NCBI GenBank assembly: GCA_046594915.1
Contig: JBKJRC010000005.1
Location: forward strand, 62,001-126,000
Length of the DNA stretch: 64,000 bases
DNA from: Methylotenera_A sp046594915
GTDB taxonomy: Bacteria > Pseudomonadota > Gammaproteobacteria > Burkholderiales > Methylophilaceae
Reading direction: 5' to 3'
In this document: piece by piece, positions 8,640 through 17,040 of the stretch
Layout of the letters: each line of letters opens with the position of its first letter
Position numbering within the stretch: position 1 is the stretch's first letter
Made by a program: the position numbers and the translations under genes
Notes under the pieces: model-generated
What the model saw: only the letters and a program-made list of their open reading frames with translations
The model's database searches: none
What the model was told of the DNA's origin: nothing

Positions 8640-9872
8640 ATGGCGTTAATCGTACAAAAATATGGCGGTACATCCGTTGCGAATTCTGAAAGAATTCGTC
8701 ATGTCGCTAAAAGAGTGGCGCGCTATAAAGCAATGGGGCATCAAGTTGTCGTCGTGGTATCTGCCATGTCGGGTGAAACCAACAAACTGATTGCGCTTGC
8801 CCGTGAAGTGATGGCCGAGCCAGATCCGCGTGAATTAGATGTGATGATTTCAACTGGCGAGCAAGTTACCATTGGCATGACAGCGCTTGCGTTGTTGGAG
8901 TTAGGCATTAAAGCCAAAAGCTATACTGGCACGCAGGTGAAAATTTTAACCGATGGCTCGCACACCAAAGCCCGTATTTTAAATATTGATGAACACAATT
9001 TAAAAGCTGACTTGGCCGCTGGCTATGTTTGCGTGGTGGCGGGGTTTCAAGGTGTGGATGAGCATGGAAATATCACAACCCTTGGGCGCGGTGGATCTGA
9101 CACCACTGGCGTTGCGCTTGCCGCTGCATTAGGCGCAGATGAATGCCAAATCTACACGGACGTGGATGGCGTTTATACTACCGACCCGCGCGTGGTACCA
9201 GAGGCGCGGCGTTTAAGCAAAATCACGTTTGAAGAAATGCTTGAACTTGCATCGCAAGGCAGCAAAGTATTGCAAATACGCTCTGTAGAATTTGCAGGTA
9301 AATATAAGGTTAAGTTGCGCGTGCTTTCTAGCTTTGAAGACGAAGGTGACGGCACGTTGATTACGTTTGAAGATGATAAGGACAATAATATGGAAGACCC
9401 CATTATCTCTGGCATTGCGTTTAACCGCGATGAAGCCAGAGTTATCGTGCTAGGCGTGCCTGACAAACCGGGCATTGCTTACCAGATTTTAGGCCCGATT
9501 GCTGACGCCAATATCGATGTCGATATGATTATTCAAAACACCGGCGCTGATGGCACTACCGATTTCACGTTTACCGTGCACAAAAACGAGATGAATAAGG
9601 CATTAGGCATTTTGCGCGATAAGGTACAAGGCCACATTAACGCACGAGAAATTTTGGGTGACGACAGAATCGCAAAAGTTTCAGTCGTTGGTGTTGGTAT
9701 GCGTTCGCACGTTGGCGTTGCCAGCCAAATGTTTCGCACACTAGCCGAAGAAGGCATCAATATTCAAATGATTTCGACATCAGAAATTAAAATTGCAGTT
9801 GTTATTGACGAAAAATATATGGAACTCGCTGTGCGTGTATTGCACAAAGCGTTCGAATTAGAAGAGGCGTAA
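8640..9872 (+). CDS. lysC: Aspartate kinase
   Basis: Phosphorylates aspartate, first step of the Lys/Thr/Met pathway. 410 residues. Kinase motif KYGGTSV at 7-13, then TLGRGGSDTTGVALAAAL near 150 and YTDVDGVYTTDPR near 175, followed by two C-terminal ACT domains (VPDKPGIAYQILGPIADANI; VVGVGMRSHVGVASQMF), the allosteric part. The length and layout fit the alpha2beta2 type of Corynebacterium and many betaproteobacteria, where the family is inhibited by Lys plus Thr. A hairpin terminator follows. Confidence 0.97.
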   Translation: MALIVQKYGGTSVANSERIRHVAKRVARYKAMGHQVVVVVSAMSGETNKLIALAREVMAEPDPRELDVMISTGEQVTIGMTALALLELGIKAKSYTGTQVKILTDGSHTKARILNIDEHNLKADLAAGYVCVVAGFQGVDEHGNITTLGRGGSDTTGVALAAALGADECQIYTDVDGVYTTDPRVVPEARRLSKITFEEMLELASQGSKVLQIRSVEFAGKYKVKLRVLSSFEDEGDGTLITFEDDKDNNMEDPIISGIAFNRDEARVIVLGVPDKPGIAYQILGPIADANIDVDMIIQNTGADGTTDFTFTVHKNEMNKALGILRDKVQGHINAREILGDDRIAKVSVVGVGMRSHVGVASQMFRTLAEEGINIQMISTSEIKIAVVIDEKYMELAVRVLHKAFELEEA

Positions 9873-9890
9873 AATATTAATTGATTATTA

Positions 9891-9920
9891 GGCTTTGCAT
9901 AAGCCGAGTTTTAATTGATT
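9891..9920 (+). terminator. Probable terminator after lysC
   Basis: GGCTT-tgcat-AAGCC hairpin (9891-9905) followed by a T-rich stretch, 18 nt after the lysC stop. Confidence 0.55.
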
Positions 9921-9991
9921 TTTAAGGGCAAATCAAGTAATATCGCGCCCTTAATTCAGCAACATGAATTGATAGCGTAAAGCAATAAAAC

Positions 9992-10085
9992 GGAGAGCTG
10001 GCCGAGTGGTCGAAGGCACTTCCCTGCTAAGGAAGCATACGGGCTTAACCCTGTATCGAGGGTTCGAATCCCTCGTTCTCCGCCA
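9992..10085 (+). tRNA. tRNA-Ser (anticodon GCT)
   Basis: Acceptor GGAGAGC pairs with GTTCTCC (one G-U), discriminator G at 10082, and encoded CCA at 10083-10085. The anticodon stem CTTCC/GGAAG encloses loop CTGCTAA with GCT at 10026-10028. A long variable arm (class II) and T-loop GGTTCGAATCC are present. Reads AGC/AGU codons. Confidence 0.97.
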
Positions 10086-10143
10086 TACATTAAGTAAATA
10101 CAGGCTTTAAGAAACACGTAGTATCGCGTATAATACTGCGCAT

Positions 10144-10220
10144 GCGCCCATAGCTCAGCTGGATAGAGTACTTGGCTACGAACCAAGGGGTCAGGAGTTC
10201 GAATCTCTTTGGGCGCACCA
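10144..10220 (+). tRNA. tRNA-Arg (anticodon ACG), element integration site
   Basis: 77 nt including encoded CCA. Acceptor GCGCCCA/TGGGCGC; anticodon loop CTACGAA gives ACG (A34 normally becomes inosine, reading CGU/CGC/CGA). The 3' part from 10176 is the left end of a 55-bp repeat whose other copy is at 16403-16457. The integrative element therefore sits here and leaves the tRNA intact. Confidence 0.97.
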
Positions 10221-10230
10221 AATAAAACAA
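10176..10230. repeat. attL: left 55-bp direct repeat
   Basis: Begins in the tRNA-Arg anticodon loop (CTACGAACC...) and runs 10 nt past CCA to ...AAATAAAACAA. It is identical over 55 bp to 16403-16457; the bases just outside (g/c on the left, a/t on the right) differ. Confidence 0.95.
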
Positions 10231-10254
10231 AGGGTTAGCTTATGCTAGCCCTTT
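10229..10254. terminator. Terminator between tRNA-Arg and integrase
   Basis: 11-bp stem (AAAGGGTTAGC/GCTAGCCCTTT, one G-U) with loop TTAT. It ends 2 nt before the integrase stop (10256) and can serve both the tRNA and the integrase transcript. It belongs to the element; the original tRNA terminator now lies beyond attR. Confidence 0.7.
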
Positions 10255-10255
10255 G

Positions 10256-11293
10256 TCATTTCTGGCCTTGTGCCATAATTGTGTCGTGGTATGACACGTT
10301 TACGTCACGCAATGCGCACAACTTGTCTGCATACGGGGCTAAATGCTCTGCCGAGAAATGTGCATAACGACGCACCATCTCTGGACTTTCCCATCCACCC
10401 AACTCTTGTAAGGCAAATAATGGCGTACCATTTTGTACGTGCCAGCTTGCCCAAGTGTGTCGCAAATCGTGCCACCGAAAATCTTCAATCCCTACTGCTG
10501 CCAAGCCCTTATACCAAGCTTTGGTACTCACTTGCGTAATATGATGCCCGTTATAACTGAACACATATAACTCATGCTTGCCAATTTGCTTACGAATTAA
10601 AAGAATTGCTTCTGCATTAAGTGGTACTGCAATAGCTTTTCTCGCTTTCGCTTGGTCAGGGTGAATCCATGCGACTCTTCTTACCAAATCTATTTGTGAC
10701 CATTCCAATCCAGTGACATTTGCTCGCCTTAAACCAGTAGCAAGACTAAATGCCGCCATATCAGCTAAATGCACAGGTAACGCGGCTATCAATCTTTGCG
10801 CTTCGTTATGTGTTAAAAACCGAATGCGACGGGTCGGCTCTCTGAGCATCTTGATAAAAGGTGCCCGATCCAGCCATTCCCATTCATTCACACATTTACG
10901 TAAAATTGCACGTAATACCTCAAGCACGCGGTTTACCGTAGCATTACTTACACCCTCATCACGTTTTGCATCCGTCATCTTATCAATCAGATCACGGCTA
11001 ATAGCATGCAGATACATGTCTTTAAGAAACTTATCCATCCAGCGCAGATGAATAATATCTGTGCTTAAAGTTGCTTTATGACTTTGCTCTTTCAGCCATC
11101 TCACGACTGCATCATTCCATAGATACTTTGGTTTAAGCCCTAATCGGCTGATTTTCCAATATTCTACTTTTTGGCGATCGTGATACTCTTGCGCAAGGGT
11201 GCGGTCTTCAGTCCCAGTAGATTCTCGTATTCGCTCCCCGTTGGGCGCGACAAAGTTAATCCACCAGTACTTTCCTCGTTTAACAAGTGACAT
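10256..11293 (-). CDS. Tyrosine-type site-specific integrase
   Basis: Catalyses integration and excision of the element. 345 residues: N-terminal Arm/SAM-like part (GKYWWINFVAPNGERIREST), a core-binding domain, then the catalytic domain with Arg189 (ATGLRR), His275-x-x-Arg278-His279 (HDLRH), Trp301 (GGWES) and Tyr310 nucleophile (VRRYAHF). All catalytic residues are present, so it is probably active. Lying next to tRNA-Arg with its 3' end towards attL fits tRNA-targeting integrases. The ATG at 11293 overlaps the upstream HTH gene by 130 nt, an unusually long overlap; the AAAGGA ribosome site 10 nt away is acceptable. Confidence 0.95.
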   Translation of the reverse strand: MSLVKRGKYWWINFVAPNGERIRESTGTEDRTLAQEYHDRQKVEYWKISRLGLKPKYLWNDAVVRWLKEQSHKATLSTDIIHLRWMDKFLKDMYLHAISRDLIDKMTDAKRDEGVSNATVNRVLEVLRAILRKCVNEWEWLDRAPFIKMLREPTRRIRFLTHNEAQRLIAALPVHLADMAAFSLATGLRRANVTGLEWSQIDLVRRVAWIHPDQAKARKAIAVPLNAEAILLIRKQIGKHELYVFSYNGHHITQVSTKAWYKGLAAVGIEDFRWHDLRHTWASWHVQNGTPLFALQELGGWESPEMVRRYAHFSAEHLAPYADKLCALRDVNVSYHDTIMAQGQK

Positions 11294-11502
11294 AGGTTAA
11301 AATCCTTTCCCAGTCGCTTATCCAACGCTTGCACTTGCCTAGAGTACTGCGATCTGACAAATTCAACAAGATCAATGGTAAGAAACATCCAACACTTACC
11401 AATCTTGGCGGCAGGGATTCTTCCAGTTTTAGCACGGCGACGCAGTTCTTCAGGGTGTAGTTTAAGAAAATGGGCGGCTTGTTCAAGATTCATACTTTCC
11501 AT
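11164..11502 (-). CDS. Small HTH protein, excisionase/AlpA-like
   Basis: 112 residues. The first 50 (LEQAAHFLKLHPEELRRRAK then GRIPAAKIGKCWMF and LVEFVRSQY) match the MerR/excisionase-type winged HTH (helix_turn_helix_17). This is expected for a recombination directionality factor or a regulator of the integrase. Its start shares one base with the Rep stop (TAATG), so translation is coupled. The last 45 residues overlap the integrase gene in another frame and look non-conserved. Confidence 0.8.
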   Translation of the reverse strand: MESMNLEQAAHFLKLHPEELRRRAKTGRIPAAKIGKCWMFLTIDLVEFVRSQYSRQVQALDKRLGKDFNLCHLLNEESTGGLTLSRPTGSEYENLLGLKTAPLRKSITIAKK

Positions 11503-12818
11503 TATTCGCCATCCGAATGCTTTCTATACTCTTCGCTAGTTAATGTATCTTCGGCAGCTTGCTTATTCAGAATTGAATTAAACCGCTTAGCTTTAATTGC
11601 CACGCGCTCATCAACAAAACCCTCAAAACTAGCGCCTCCATTGGCCGCACGATTATTTAAGTGATTACATAGGCCACGGTAAAAAGCCTCGACACCATCA
11701 AACAAATCGGTAATGCCTTCACGTGCCATGAAGGAAGAAATTGCACTAAAGCCGAAATCGAATAAGCGCTTATCAGAAGGGATGCGCTGTGCCGTAAATT
11801 CACGCGACAACACACCGCCAGACGTCTCAAAATCAATTGAAGATAAATACACCCATAATGGGTGAATAGTCCAGCGGGAACGATTGCTGTCACTTTCACT
11901 GGGGATTGTGAGTTTAAGCCAGTCAGTCGTTGCATAACTCCATAATCCGCTCAGATTAGCTAAAGTCGTGCTTAATGCTTGTACATCCAATTGCGAAAGA
12001 ATATCGCGCTTCATCTCAAACTCTAAGCGCCAGACTGGGGTTGTTTCATTCCAACCAGCAGCAATCCAAAGCGGCAGTAGATAGTATTTCTTACTGTCTT
12101 CAATTTCTAATAGTTTGTTATAAAGACGTGCAGACATTGGACTGCCCATACCGATTGACCAGCCAGAGAATTCACCTTTTACTGCATATTGATTGATCTT
12201 CTCGGAACGCGTCACCCATGCGTCACGGTGCCATGATTCCATGTTCTCATTGGATGCAAAATCAACAAACAAATCAACACGGCTGGCTTTAGGTTGTGAT
12301 TTAACTTCACCCAGCACAGACAAAACAGCACTCAGATCATCGACCACCTCACTAACACCTTTATGCGTAAGATATTCGCTTGAGATTTTAACGTAAGCCA
12401 TCGGCATAGACTTGGCACGCTGGCGAGATAATTGAATGCGAAAGCAGTTATCTTCAATGGTGAAGGGGAACATACCAGACCCCTTATCTTTCACCTCAAA
12501 GATATGGTCGTTAATTTGCAGTTGTGCCACGGCTTGATCGGAAAGTTGATCCGCTTGCGCTAATTTTTTAAGTTTATCTAATTTGGCTTCTTGATCTGAA
12601 TGTAGGCTACCAGCATAAGACAGATATAAACTATCAATGTCCCATCTTAAAGGTTGGAAGTAATCAGTATTGTATTTATTAGATACTCTGTTAGTAAGCG
12701 ACGTATCTAATGCTGGCGCATCGCTTTCCTCAAGCGCCGCTACGCGTGCGCAATCGTCAAGCTTCGCAGCCTGCATTGTTGAACTGTTTACTTCATTAGT
12801 TGATTGATTATCTGACAT
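11502..12818 (-). CDS. Rolling-circle-type replication initiation protein
   Basis: 438 residues. Features of the Rep_trans replication initiation factors of small plasmids and filamentous phages: SRVDLFVDF near residue 180, GSPMSARLYNK followed by an acidic stretch, and WRLEFEMKR. These proteins nick the double-strand origin and start rolling-circle replication. It is the largest gene of the element's replication/integration module and is followed directly by the HTH and integrase genes. It suggests the excised circle can replicate. The family call is from motif resemblance; I cannot place the nicking Tyr with certainty. Confidence 0.72.
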   Translation of the reverse strand: MSDNQSTNEVNSSTMQAAKLDDCARVAALEESDAPALDTSLTNRVSNKYNTDYFQPLRWDIDSLYLSYAGSLHSDQEAKLDKLKKLAQADQLSDQAVAQLQINDHIFEVKDKGSGMFPFTIEDNCFRIQLSRQRAKSMPMAYVKISSEYLTHKGVSEVVDDLSAVLSVLGEVKSQPKASRVDLFVDFASNENMESWHRDAWVTRSEKINQYAVKGEFSGWSIGMGSPMSARLYNKLLEIEDSKKYYLLPLWIAAGWNETTPVWRLEFEMKRDILSQLDVQALSTTLANLSGLWSYATTDWLKLTIPSESDSNRSRWTIHPLWVYLSSIDFETSGGVLSREFTAQRIPSDKRLFDFGFSAISSFMAREGITDLFDGVEAFYRGLCNHLNNRAANGGASFEGFVDERVAIKAKRFNSILNKQAAEDTLTSEEYRKHSDGE

Positions 12819-12926
12819 TCATAAACTCCACTTCTATGACGGGTTTGCAAAATGCGCCCCGTAACAGACACGAAATTTATGCTTCTAGAGAAGTGATGAA
12901 CACGACACCAAAATACATTTTGATGT

Positions 12927-13769
12927 CTACAATGTTTTTTTCCAACGATAAATAAACTTTTGTAAACCCCTAGCAGGATCTTCACCATCGTTTGAATATG
13001 CTTGAAGTTCTTGAATAAAAAGTTTATCTGATTGATCCTGAGTCATATTATCAAGCCATCCTGCTTCATTACATGCATGCAAAATCACACGAAGAGGATC
13101 TAAGGTAGCTTTAGGCTTTTTCCATTTTACTTTGAGGGCATTACCGATTAAATGAAAAAATTTTTGATCATTTTGCATTGAAGCCAAACTCATGCGTCTG
13201 GAAAATACTGAACAGCTTAACACTGTGGGATCAATATGTAGTGCTAACCAAAAGGACTCATCTTTTCCTAATTTCACGTCTTGAATGAGTTCAGATAAAC
13301 TCTTGCCGTGCTTGCGAAGAGCTTGAACTTGAAAAAGTGAAGATTTTATTAATGCAAATAAATCGGCTAATCCAAAACATCCATTGGGTCCTGTTCTTAG
13401 ATTTAGAATTTCGTCCAGCGAAGAAGGTTCTTTGTCAATTTTAAACAAATTCATAATCAAAGAATTAGGATCTTGCTGAATTTTATTAACTTGAGTAATG
13501 ATTGCTTGATTAGGATTAACCCCTGACTTAATTGACTCTACTAATACTGGGAGAACACCTAAAAATGAAAAAATAAGTATGAATTGGTGTTTTACTGGTA
13601 ACTCATAAAGATAAGCCCAAGAAAAGTTATCATGGCAAATCGACTGAAGACTTTCTAATTTGAGTTGTGAACCCAAATCGAAAAGGGATTCCTCTTCTTC
13701 CTCTATAAACTGAACACCATCTTTTAAAAAATGAAGGTGTTCAGTTTGAAGAGAACTTTTATTAAGCAA
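12927..13769 (-). CDS. Unknown protein coupled to the methyltransferase
   Basis: 280 residues that I do not recognise. An acidic patch lies near the N terminus (FIEEEEESLFDLG), a hydrophobic stretch near residue 65 (FILIFSFLGVLPVLVESI) could be one membrane segment or a buried helix, and the C terminus is basic (WKKPKATLDP... RWKKTL). Its ATG lies 8 nt inside the methyltransferase stop, so it is translated with the methyltransferase. That position suggests a role in the restriction-modification unit (accessory or specificity factor), but it could belong to the replication module. AT-rich. Confidence 0.75.
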   Translation of the reverse strand: MLNKSSLQTEHLHFLKDGVQFIEEEEESLFDLGSQLKLESLQSICHDNFSWAYLYELPVKHQFILIFSFLGVLPVLVESIKSGVNPNQAIITQVNKIQQDPNSLIMNLFKIDKEPSSLDEILNLRTGPNGCFGLADLFALIKSSLFQVQALRKHGKSLSELIQDVKLGKDESFWLALHIDPTVLSCSVFSRRMSLASMQNDQKFFHLIGNALKVKWKKPKATLDPLRVILHACNEAGWLDNMTQDQSDKLFIQELQAYSNDGEDPARGLQKFIYRWKKTL

Positions 13770-15039
13770 AGTCCGCTTCTAAAATATCTTCGAATAGGGG
13801 TAGGTTTGAGCTTTTAACGTCAGAATAATAAGCATTTAATGTTTTTACGATTGCCTTACCCATTGCCTCTGCTAAATTAATGGGTACAGCATTTCCAATC
13901 TGCGCATATTGAGAGGTTAAAGCTCCTGCAAATTCCCAGTCGTCAGGAAATGTTTGTATTCGGGCATATTCCCTTACTGTAAAAGGCCTAGTTTCCTCAG
14001 GGTGACATCTTTCGGTCTGTTTTTGAGCGGGTGCACAAGTCAAGGTTAAACACGGTTCATCCCAAGAAATCCGTCTTGCCATGCCTGTTTTACCGCCTCC
14101 TAAGTAAAAAGAGCCTTTCATATAAGACTTTTGTAGCTCTATTGGTAAATCTCGCCAATAACCTCCAGGAGGAATTAAATCCATAATTTCGCGTTTACTT
14201 TTTGGGTATGTTTGGCCGAGTGATATGGGCACATCTGAGTTATATAGCTTTCCTTTCTTTAAAGCATCTCTAATCGTCAATATTTCCTGATTTTCAAGAG
14301 GCCACTCAAATTTTAGTCCAGCATCCTTTCTCAATCCAACAATAAATACACGTTCTCTTTTTTGAGGGACATTATAAAAAATAGCTTTTAATACCTTTGG
14401 AGGAATAACTTCATAACCCAACTCATCAAGTACAGAAACCATTCCTTCAATAGTTTTCCCATTTTCATGCTGGAATAGTCCTCTGACATTTTCTCCGACA
14501 CAAACTAAAGGTTGAGTTTCTTTAACAGCTCTCGCGAATTCAAAAAATAGTGTACCCCTAGCATCTTCAAAACCGAGTCTTTTTCCTGCGAATGAAAAAG
14601 CTTGACAAGGAAATCCACCTGTTAAAACATCTACTTTATCTTTGAAAAGTGTGAAATCTATATTTGCGACATCGCCTTCAATGACGTTCCAATCAGGTCG
14701 GTTTTTTCTTAAAGTAGCACAAGCATTTTTATCAATTTCTGATAAAAGGATATTATCTAGACCAGATTTTTCCAGACCAATAGCTAATCCACCCGCTCCA
14801 GCAAATAGCTCAATAGATTTAAATGATTTAATTGGATTTTCGGATGTATCTTCAGTTCGGTCTCCAAATAGATAACCAACTTTTGAAAATCTTGCCAGAT
14901 CTTTACTTGTATAAAGACGGTAATTATTAATTGGGTGCCTTTCAGGACTTAGCTTGCCAGATTTATCCCAGCGTCTTAAAGTCTGTATGTGATTGCCAAG
15001 CATATTAGCAACCTCGGAAACTGAGTAAAAGTCTTTCAT
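13762..15039 (-). CDS. DNA (cytosine-5) methyltransferase with N-terminal HTH
   Basis: Methylates cytosine in a specific site and protects the host from the partner nuclease. 425 residues. Residues 1-58 form a MerR-like winged HTH (FYSVSEVANMLGNHIQTLRR; NNYRLYTSKDLARF). The C5-MTase domain follows: motif I ELFAGAGGLAIGLE (77-90), motif IV GGFPCQAFS with catalytic Cys145, motif VI GENVRG (182-187), motif VIII QKRERVFIVG, a target-recognition region, and motifs IX-X (RIQTFPDDW; QIGNAVP). All key residues are intact. The fused HTH suggests autoregulation, known for other C5-MTases with N-terminal HTH (SsoII/EcoRII type). No ribosome site is visible, so the mRNA may be leaderless. Confidence 0.95.
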   Translation of the reverse strand: MKDFYSVSEVANMLGNHIQTLRRWDKSGKLSPERHPINNYRLYTSKDLARFSKVGYLFGDRTEDTSENPIKSFKSIELFAGAGGLAIGLEKSGLDNILLSEIDKNACATLRKNRPDWNVIEGDVANIDFTLFKDKVDVLTGGFPCQAFSFAGKRLGFEDARGTLFFEFARAVKETQPLVCVGENVRGLFQHENGKTIEGMVSVLDELGYEVIPPKVLKAIFYNVPQKRERVFIVGLRKDAGLKFEWPLENQEILTIRDALKKGKLYNSDVPISLGQTYPKSKREIMDLIPPGGYWRDLPIELQKSYMKGSFYLGGGKTGMARRISWDEPCLTLTCAPAQKQTERCHPEETRPFTVREYARIQTFPDDWEFAGALTSQYAQIGNAVPINLAEAMGKAIVKTLNAYYSDVKSSNLPLFEDILEADFA

Positions 15040-15042
15040 TAG

Positions 15043-15072
15043 TAACCATGTATAAGGTTGTTGTTATGGTTA
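15043..15072. promoter_or_regulatory. Candidate operator of the methyltransferase/endonuclease genes
   Basis: Perfect inverted repeat TAACCAT (15043-15049) and ATGGTTA (15066-15072) with a 16-bp spacer that contains a third half-site like AAGGTT. It lies immediately upstream of the methyltransferase ATG (15039) and between the divergent M and R genes, where the methyltransferase's own HTH would be expected to bind. Function is inferred. Confidence 0.45.
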
Positions 15073-15147
15073 TTTTATATCAGCTAATAAATTTGTGTTC
15101 ATCTTTATTCATGCAAGAATGCAGAAATAAAATAAAGGCTAATTAAT

Positions 15148-15870
15148 ATGACCGAACAAGAAAAGATAGAAATATTAAATAAGGTAAAAGAATGGTTTAG
15201 AACAACAATTATTCCCAATCATATTAGCAATACTGAAAAGTTAACTGACCCTGAGGAGTTCAATATAAACCCATTTCTAGTAACTTACATTGCTGCATAT
15301 TTAACGGGTGAATTAACCCCAGCATCAATTGCTAAAGCTTTAATCTATCCTAGAGTTCTTGGAACATCAATAACTACCTCGTTTGGGCAAAATATGCAGA
15401 CTTTTATCTCTGATGTATTAAAGGACACATTTGGCTCAATAGTACCCGGTATTGATATCGAGTTTACTGACGCGATCGATGGGCGAAAAAAATATTGTCA
15501 GGCAAAACTAGGGCCTAATACTATTAATAAAGATGATGTCGTGACAATACATGATCACTTTAGAGCAGCCAAAAACTTAGGGAAAACTAATAAACTTCCA
15601 GTTCAACAGCACGACTTAGTTGTCGGAATTCTATATGGTGAATTAGGTCAAGAAAGTAGTCATTACAAAAAACTTAGAGACACTCACGACTACTCGCTCC
15701 ACATAGGAATGGATTTCTGGCATCGACTTACTGGTGATGAAAACTTTTACACGGAACTTACGACTGCAATAGCTGAGGTTGCCATTGAGGCACAGGGTAA
15801 AGACTTGATTGAAGATGTTACTAAAAGACTAGCTAAAAATGAAGCAATAAAAAAACTCGCTGGTGTATAA
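15148..15870 (+). CDS. Type II restriction endonuclease, PmeII-like
   Basis: 240 residues, divergent from the methyltransferase with a 108-bp gap. It resembles the family annotated as PmeII type II endonucleases: NINPFLVTYIAAYLTGE, ALIYPRVLGTSITTSFG, a probable catalytic segment GIDIEFTDAIDGRKKYCQAK (an acidic residue followed by Q-x-K, near 110-130), GPNTINKDDV and FWHRLTGDENFY. It would cut DNA at the site the neighbouring enzyme methylates. The recognition site cannot be read from the sequence. I recognise the family from memory; the active-site assignment is inference. Confidence 0.82.
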   Translation: MTEQEKIEILNKVKEWFRTTIIPNHISNTEKLTDPEEFNINPFLVTYIAAYLTGELTPASIAKALIYPRVLGTSITTSFGQNMQTFISDVLKDTFGSIVPGIDIEFTDAIDGRKKYCQAKLGPNTINKDDVVTIHDHFRAAKNLGKTNKLPVQQHDLVVGILYGELGQESSHYKKLRDTHDYSLHIGMDFWHRLTGDENFYTELTTAIAEVAIEAQGKDLIEDVTKRLAKNEAIKKLAGV

Positions 15871-15889
15871 CTATATTGCTTTGACGATC

Positions 15890-16096
15890 TTAAATTTTAG
15901 TTACATCATCAATGGCAATATCCTCTAATTTCAGCCCTAGATCTCGTGTTAATCTTTCGAAAGTAAATAAGGTTCGATTATTTTCAGCCCAAAAATCTAT
16001 TTCTCCCAGTGATAAATTCCTTGGATAAACAGTTAAAGGCACGTCATGGAAGCGTTTTTTATAAGGAACTAAATTAGCAGTATTAAACTTATGCAT
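15890..16096 (-). CDS. Small hypothetical protein of the element
   Basis: 68 residues, convergent with the endonuclease 20 nt away. It has a charged, folded-looking composition (LSLGEIDFWAENNRTLFTF; DLGLKLEDIAIDDVTKI) but matches no family I know. It may be a truncated remnant or a small regulator. No clear ribosome site. Confidence 0.4.
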   Translation of the reverse strand: MHKFNTANLVPYKKRFHDVPLTVYPRNLSLGEIDFWAENNRTLFTFERLTRDLGLKLEDIAIDDVTKI

Positions 16097-16402
16097 TTTT
16101 TCAAACCACGCAGCTATTATCTAAGAAAATCAATTAATAAAAATCGTCTGAGAAGTCTACCTCAAATTGTTATACAAAATCTTACTCTTTCGGCTGTTTT
16201 ATTTGTTCAGATATTAATTTAGTATTGATTCTAATTTATGCTAATTGGAAAGTGTAAGCACATTATCAGTAGGTTAAATGAAAATATGTGTCTTACTTAG
16301 ATTTAGTGAGATTGGATAAAATTTACTATAATTTGTCATTAGAAGTGTGCAAACGTTATAAGCTTCTGATTAATATAGATATTTATTTGTAAATAACCCC
16401 CC
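16097..16402. other. Gene-free AT-rich end of the element
   Basis: About 300 bp between the last small gene and attR. I see no open frame of note, no tRNA and no strong hairpin; a short C-run (7 C) abuts attR. Confidence 0.5.
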
Positions 16403-16457
16403 CTACGAACCAAGGGGTCAGGAGTTCGAATCTCTTTGGGCGCACCAAATAAAACAA
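16403..16457. repeat. attR: right 55-bp direct repeat with partial tRNA-Arg
   Basis: Identical to 10176-10230. It holds only the 3' 45 nt of tRNA-Arg (half the anticodon arm, T arm, acceptor and CCA), so it is not a second tRNA gene. Confidence 0.95.
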
Positions 16458-16458
16458 T

Positions 16459-16496
16459 GGCTTACAGTTTAACGACTGTAAGCCTTTTGTTTTTGT
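16459..16496 (+). terminator. Original terminator of tRNA-Arg, displaced beyond attR
   Basis: Hairpin GGCTTACAG/CTGTAAGCC (16459-16484) followed by TTTTGTTTTTG. Before integration it would have lain directly behind tRNA-Arg. Confidence 0.7.
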
Positions 16497-16759
16497 ACAC
16501 TTCAAGGCTTATACAAAGGCTTATACAGATTTTTTGGTTGCCGAATAAGTGAGGATTTAGTAAATATTTTTGACTTACATATTTACGCTTGTATTACGTT
16601 CTAATAACCACACCAACAGTAGCGATTTGTCGAGTTCAAATCTGCGTTTGACGGAGGGTATAGAATATAGTCCCACAAGGCATGTATTTACTTGCTCCTG
16701 CAATTTACTATATCATTTTATACCTATTTGGTAATCACCCGCTTTGGTAGACATGTAAT

Positions 16760-17010
16760 TATGTGTAAACAATGCTGTCAGGGGCTAACTTCCTTGTAAT
16801 CAACGGTAGAAAGGTTTCTGTCTTGGTGCCATTGACCACCTAGGTAAAGACCTTGCCACCACGTTTCAAAATGCCGAACACCAGTACTTTACCAGTAGCG
16901 CCACGTCCTCGCTTGCCCTTACGCGCACCGCCAAAATAACTTTCGTCCAACTCCACTGCGCCATCAAATATCTTGGTAGCTTGCAGCTCGATGTGATGGA
17001 TGATTACTTG
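16760..17010 (-). pseudogene. IS1595-family transposase fragment (broken)
   Basis: Minus-strand translation shows the ISXO2/IS1595 core: FDGAVELDESYFGGARKGKR, then GRGATGKVLVFGILKRGGKV and an in-frame TAG, then VVNGTKTETFLPLITRKLAP and a second stop after DSIVYT. The first catalytic Asp region (DESYFGG) is intact, but both ends and the last catalytic residue are missing. No inverted repeats are recognisable. It lies about 300 bp outside attR, so it is a separate, older insertion. Confidence 0.75.
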
Positions 17011-17040
17011 CTAAATTTTTTTATAAAACAATAGCGCATC

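Larger units (their letters stand above)
10176..16457. mobile_element. Integrative element in tRNA-Arg carrying restriction-modification
   Basis: About 6.3 kb bounded by perfect 55-bp direct repeats, with a tyrosine integrase facing the tRNA at the left end. Content: integrase, small HTH (excisionase/regulator type), rolling-circle-type Rep, unknown 280-residue gene, C5 methyltransferase, PmeII-like endonuclease, small unknown gene. No relaxase, portal or capsid genes, so it resembles an integrated plasmid or satellite rather than a phage or a self-conjugating element. The right half (13-16.4 kb) is visibly more AT-rich than the flanks. Confidence 0.9.

Noticed and set aside
16403..16447. Second tRNA-Arg gene
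   Set aside because: Only the 3' part from the anticodon loop is present; it is the attR copy of the integration repeat.
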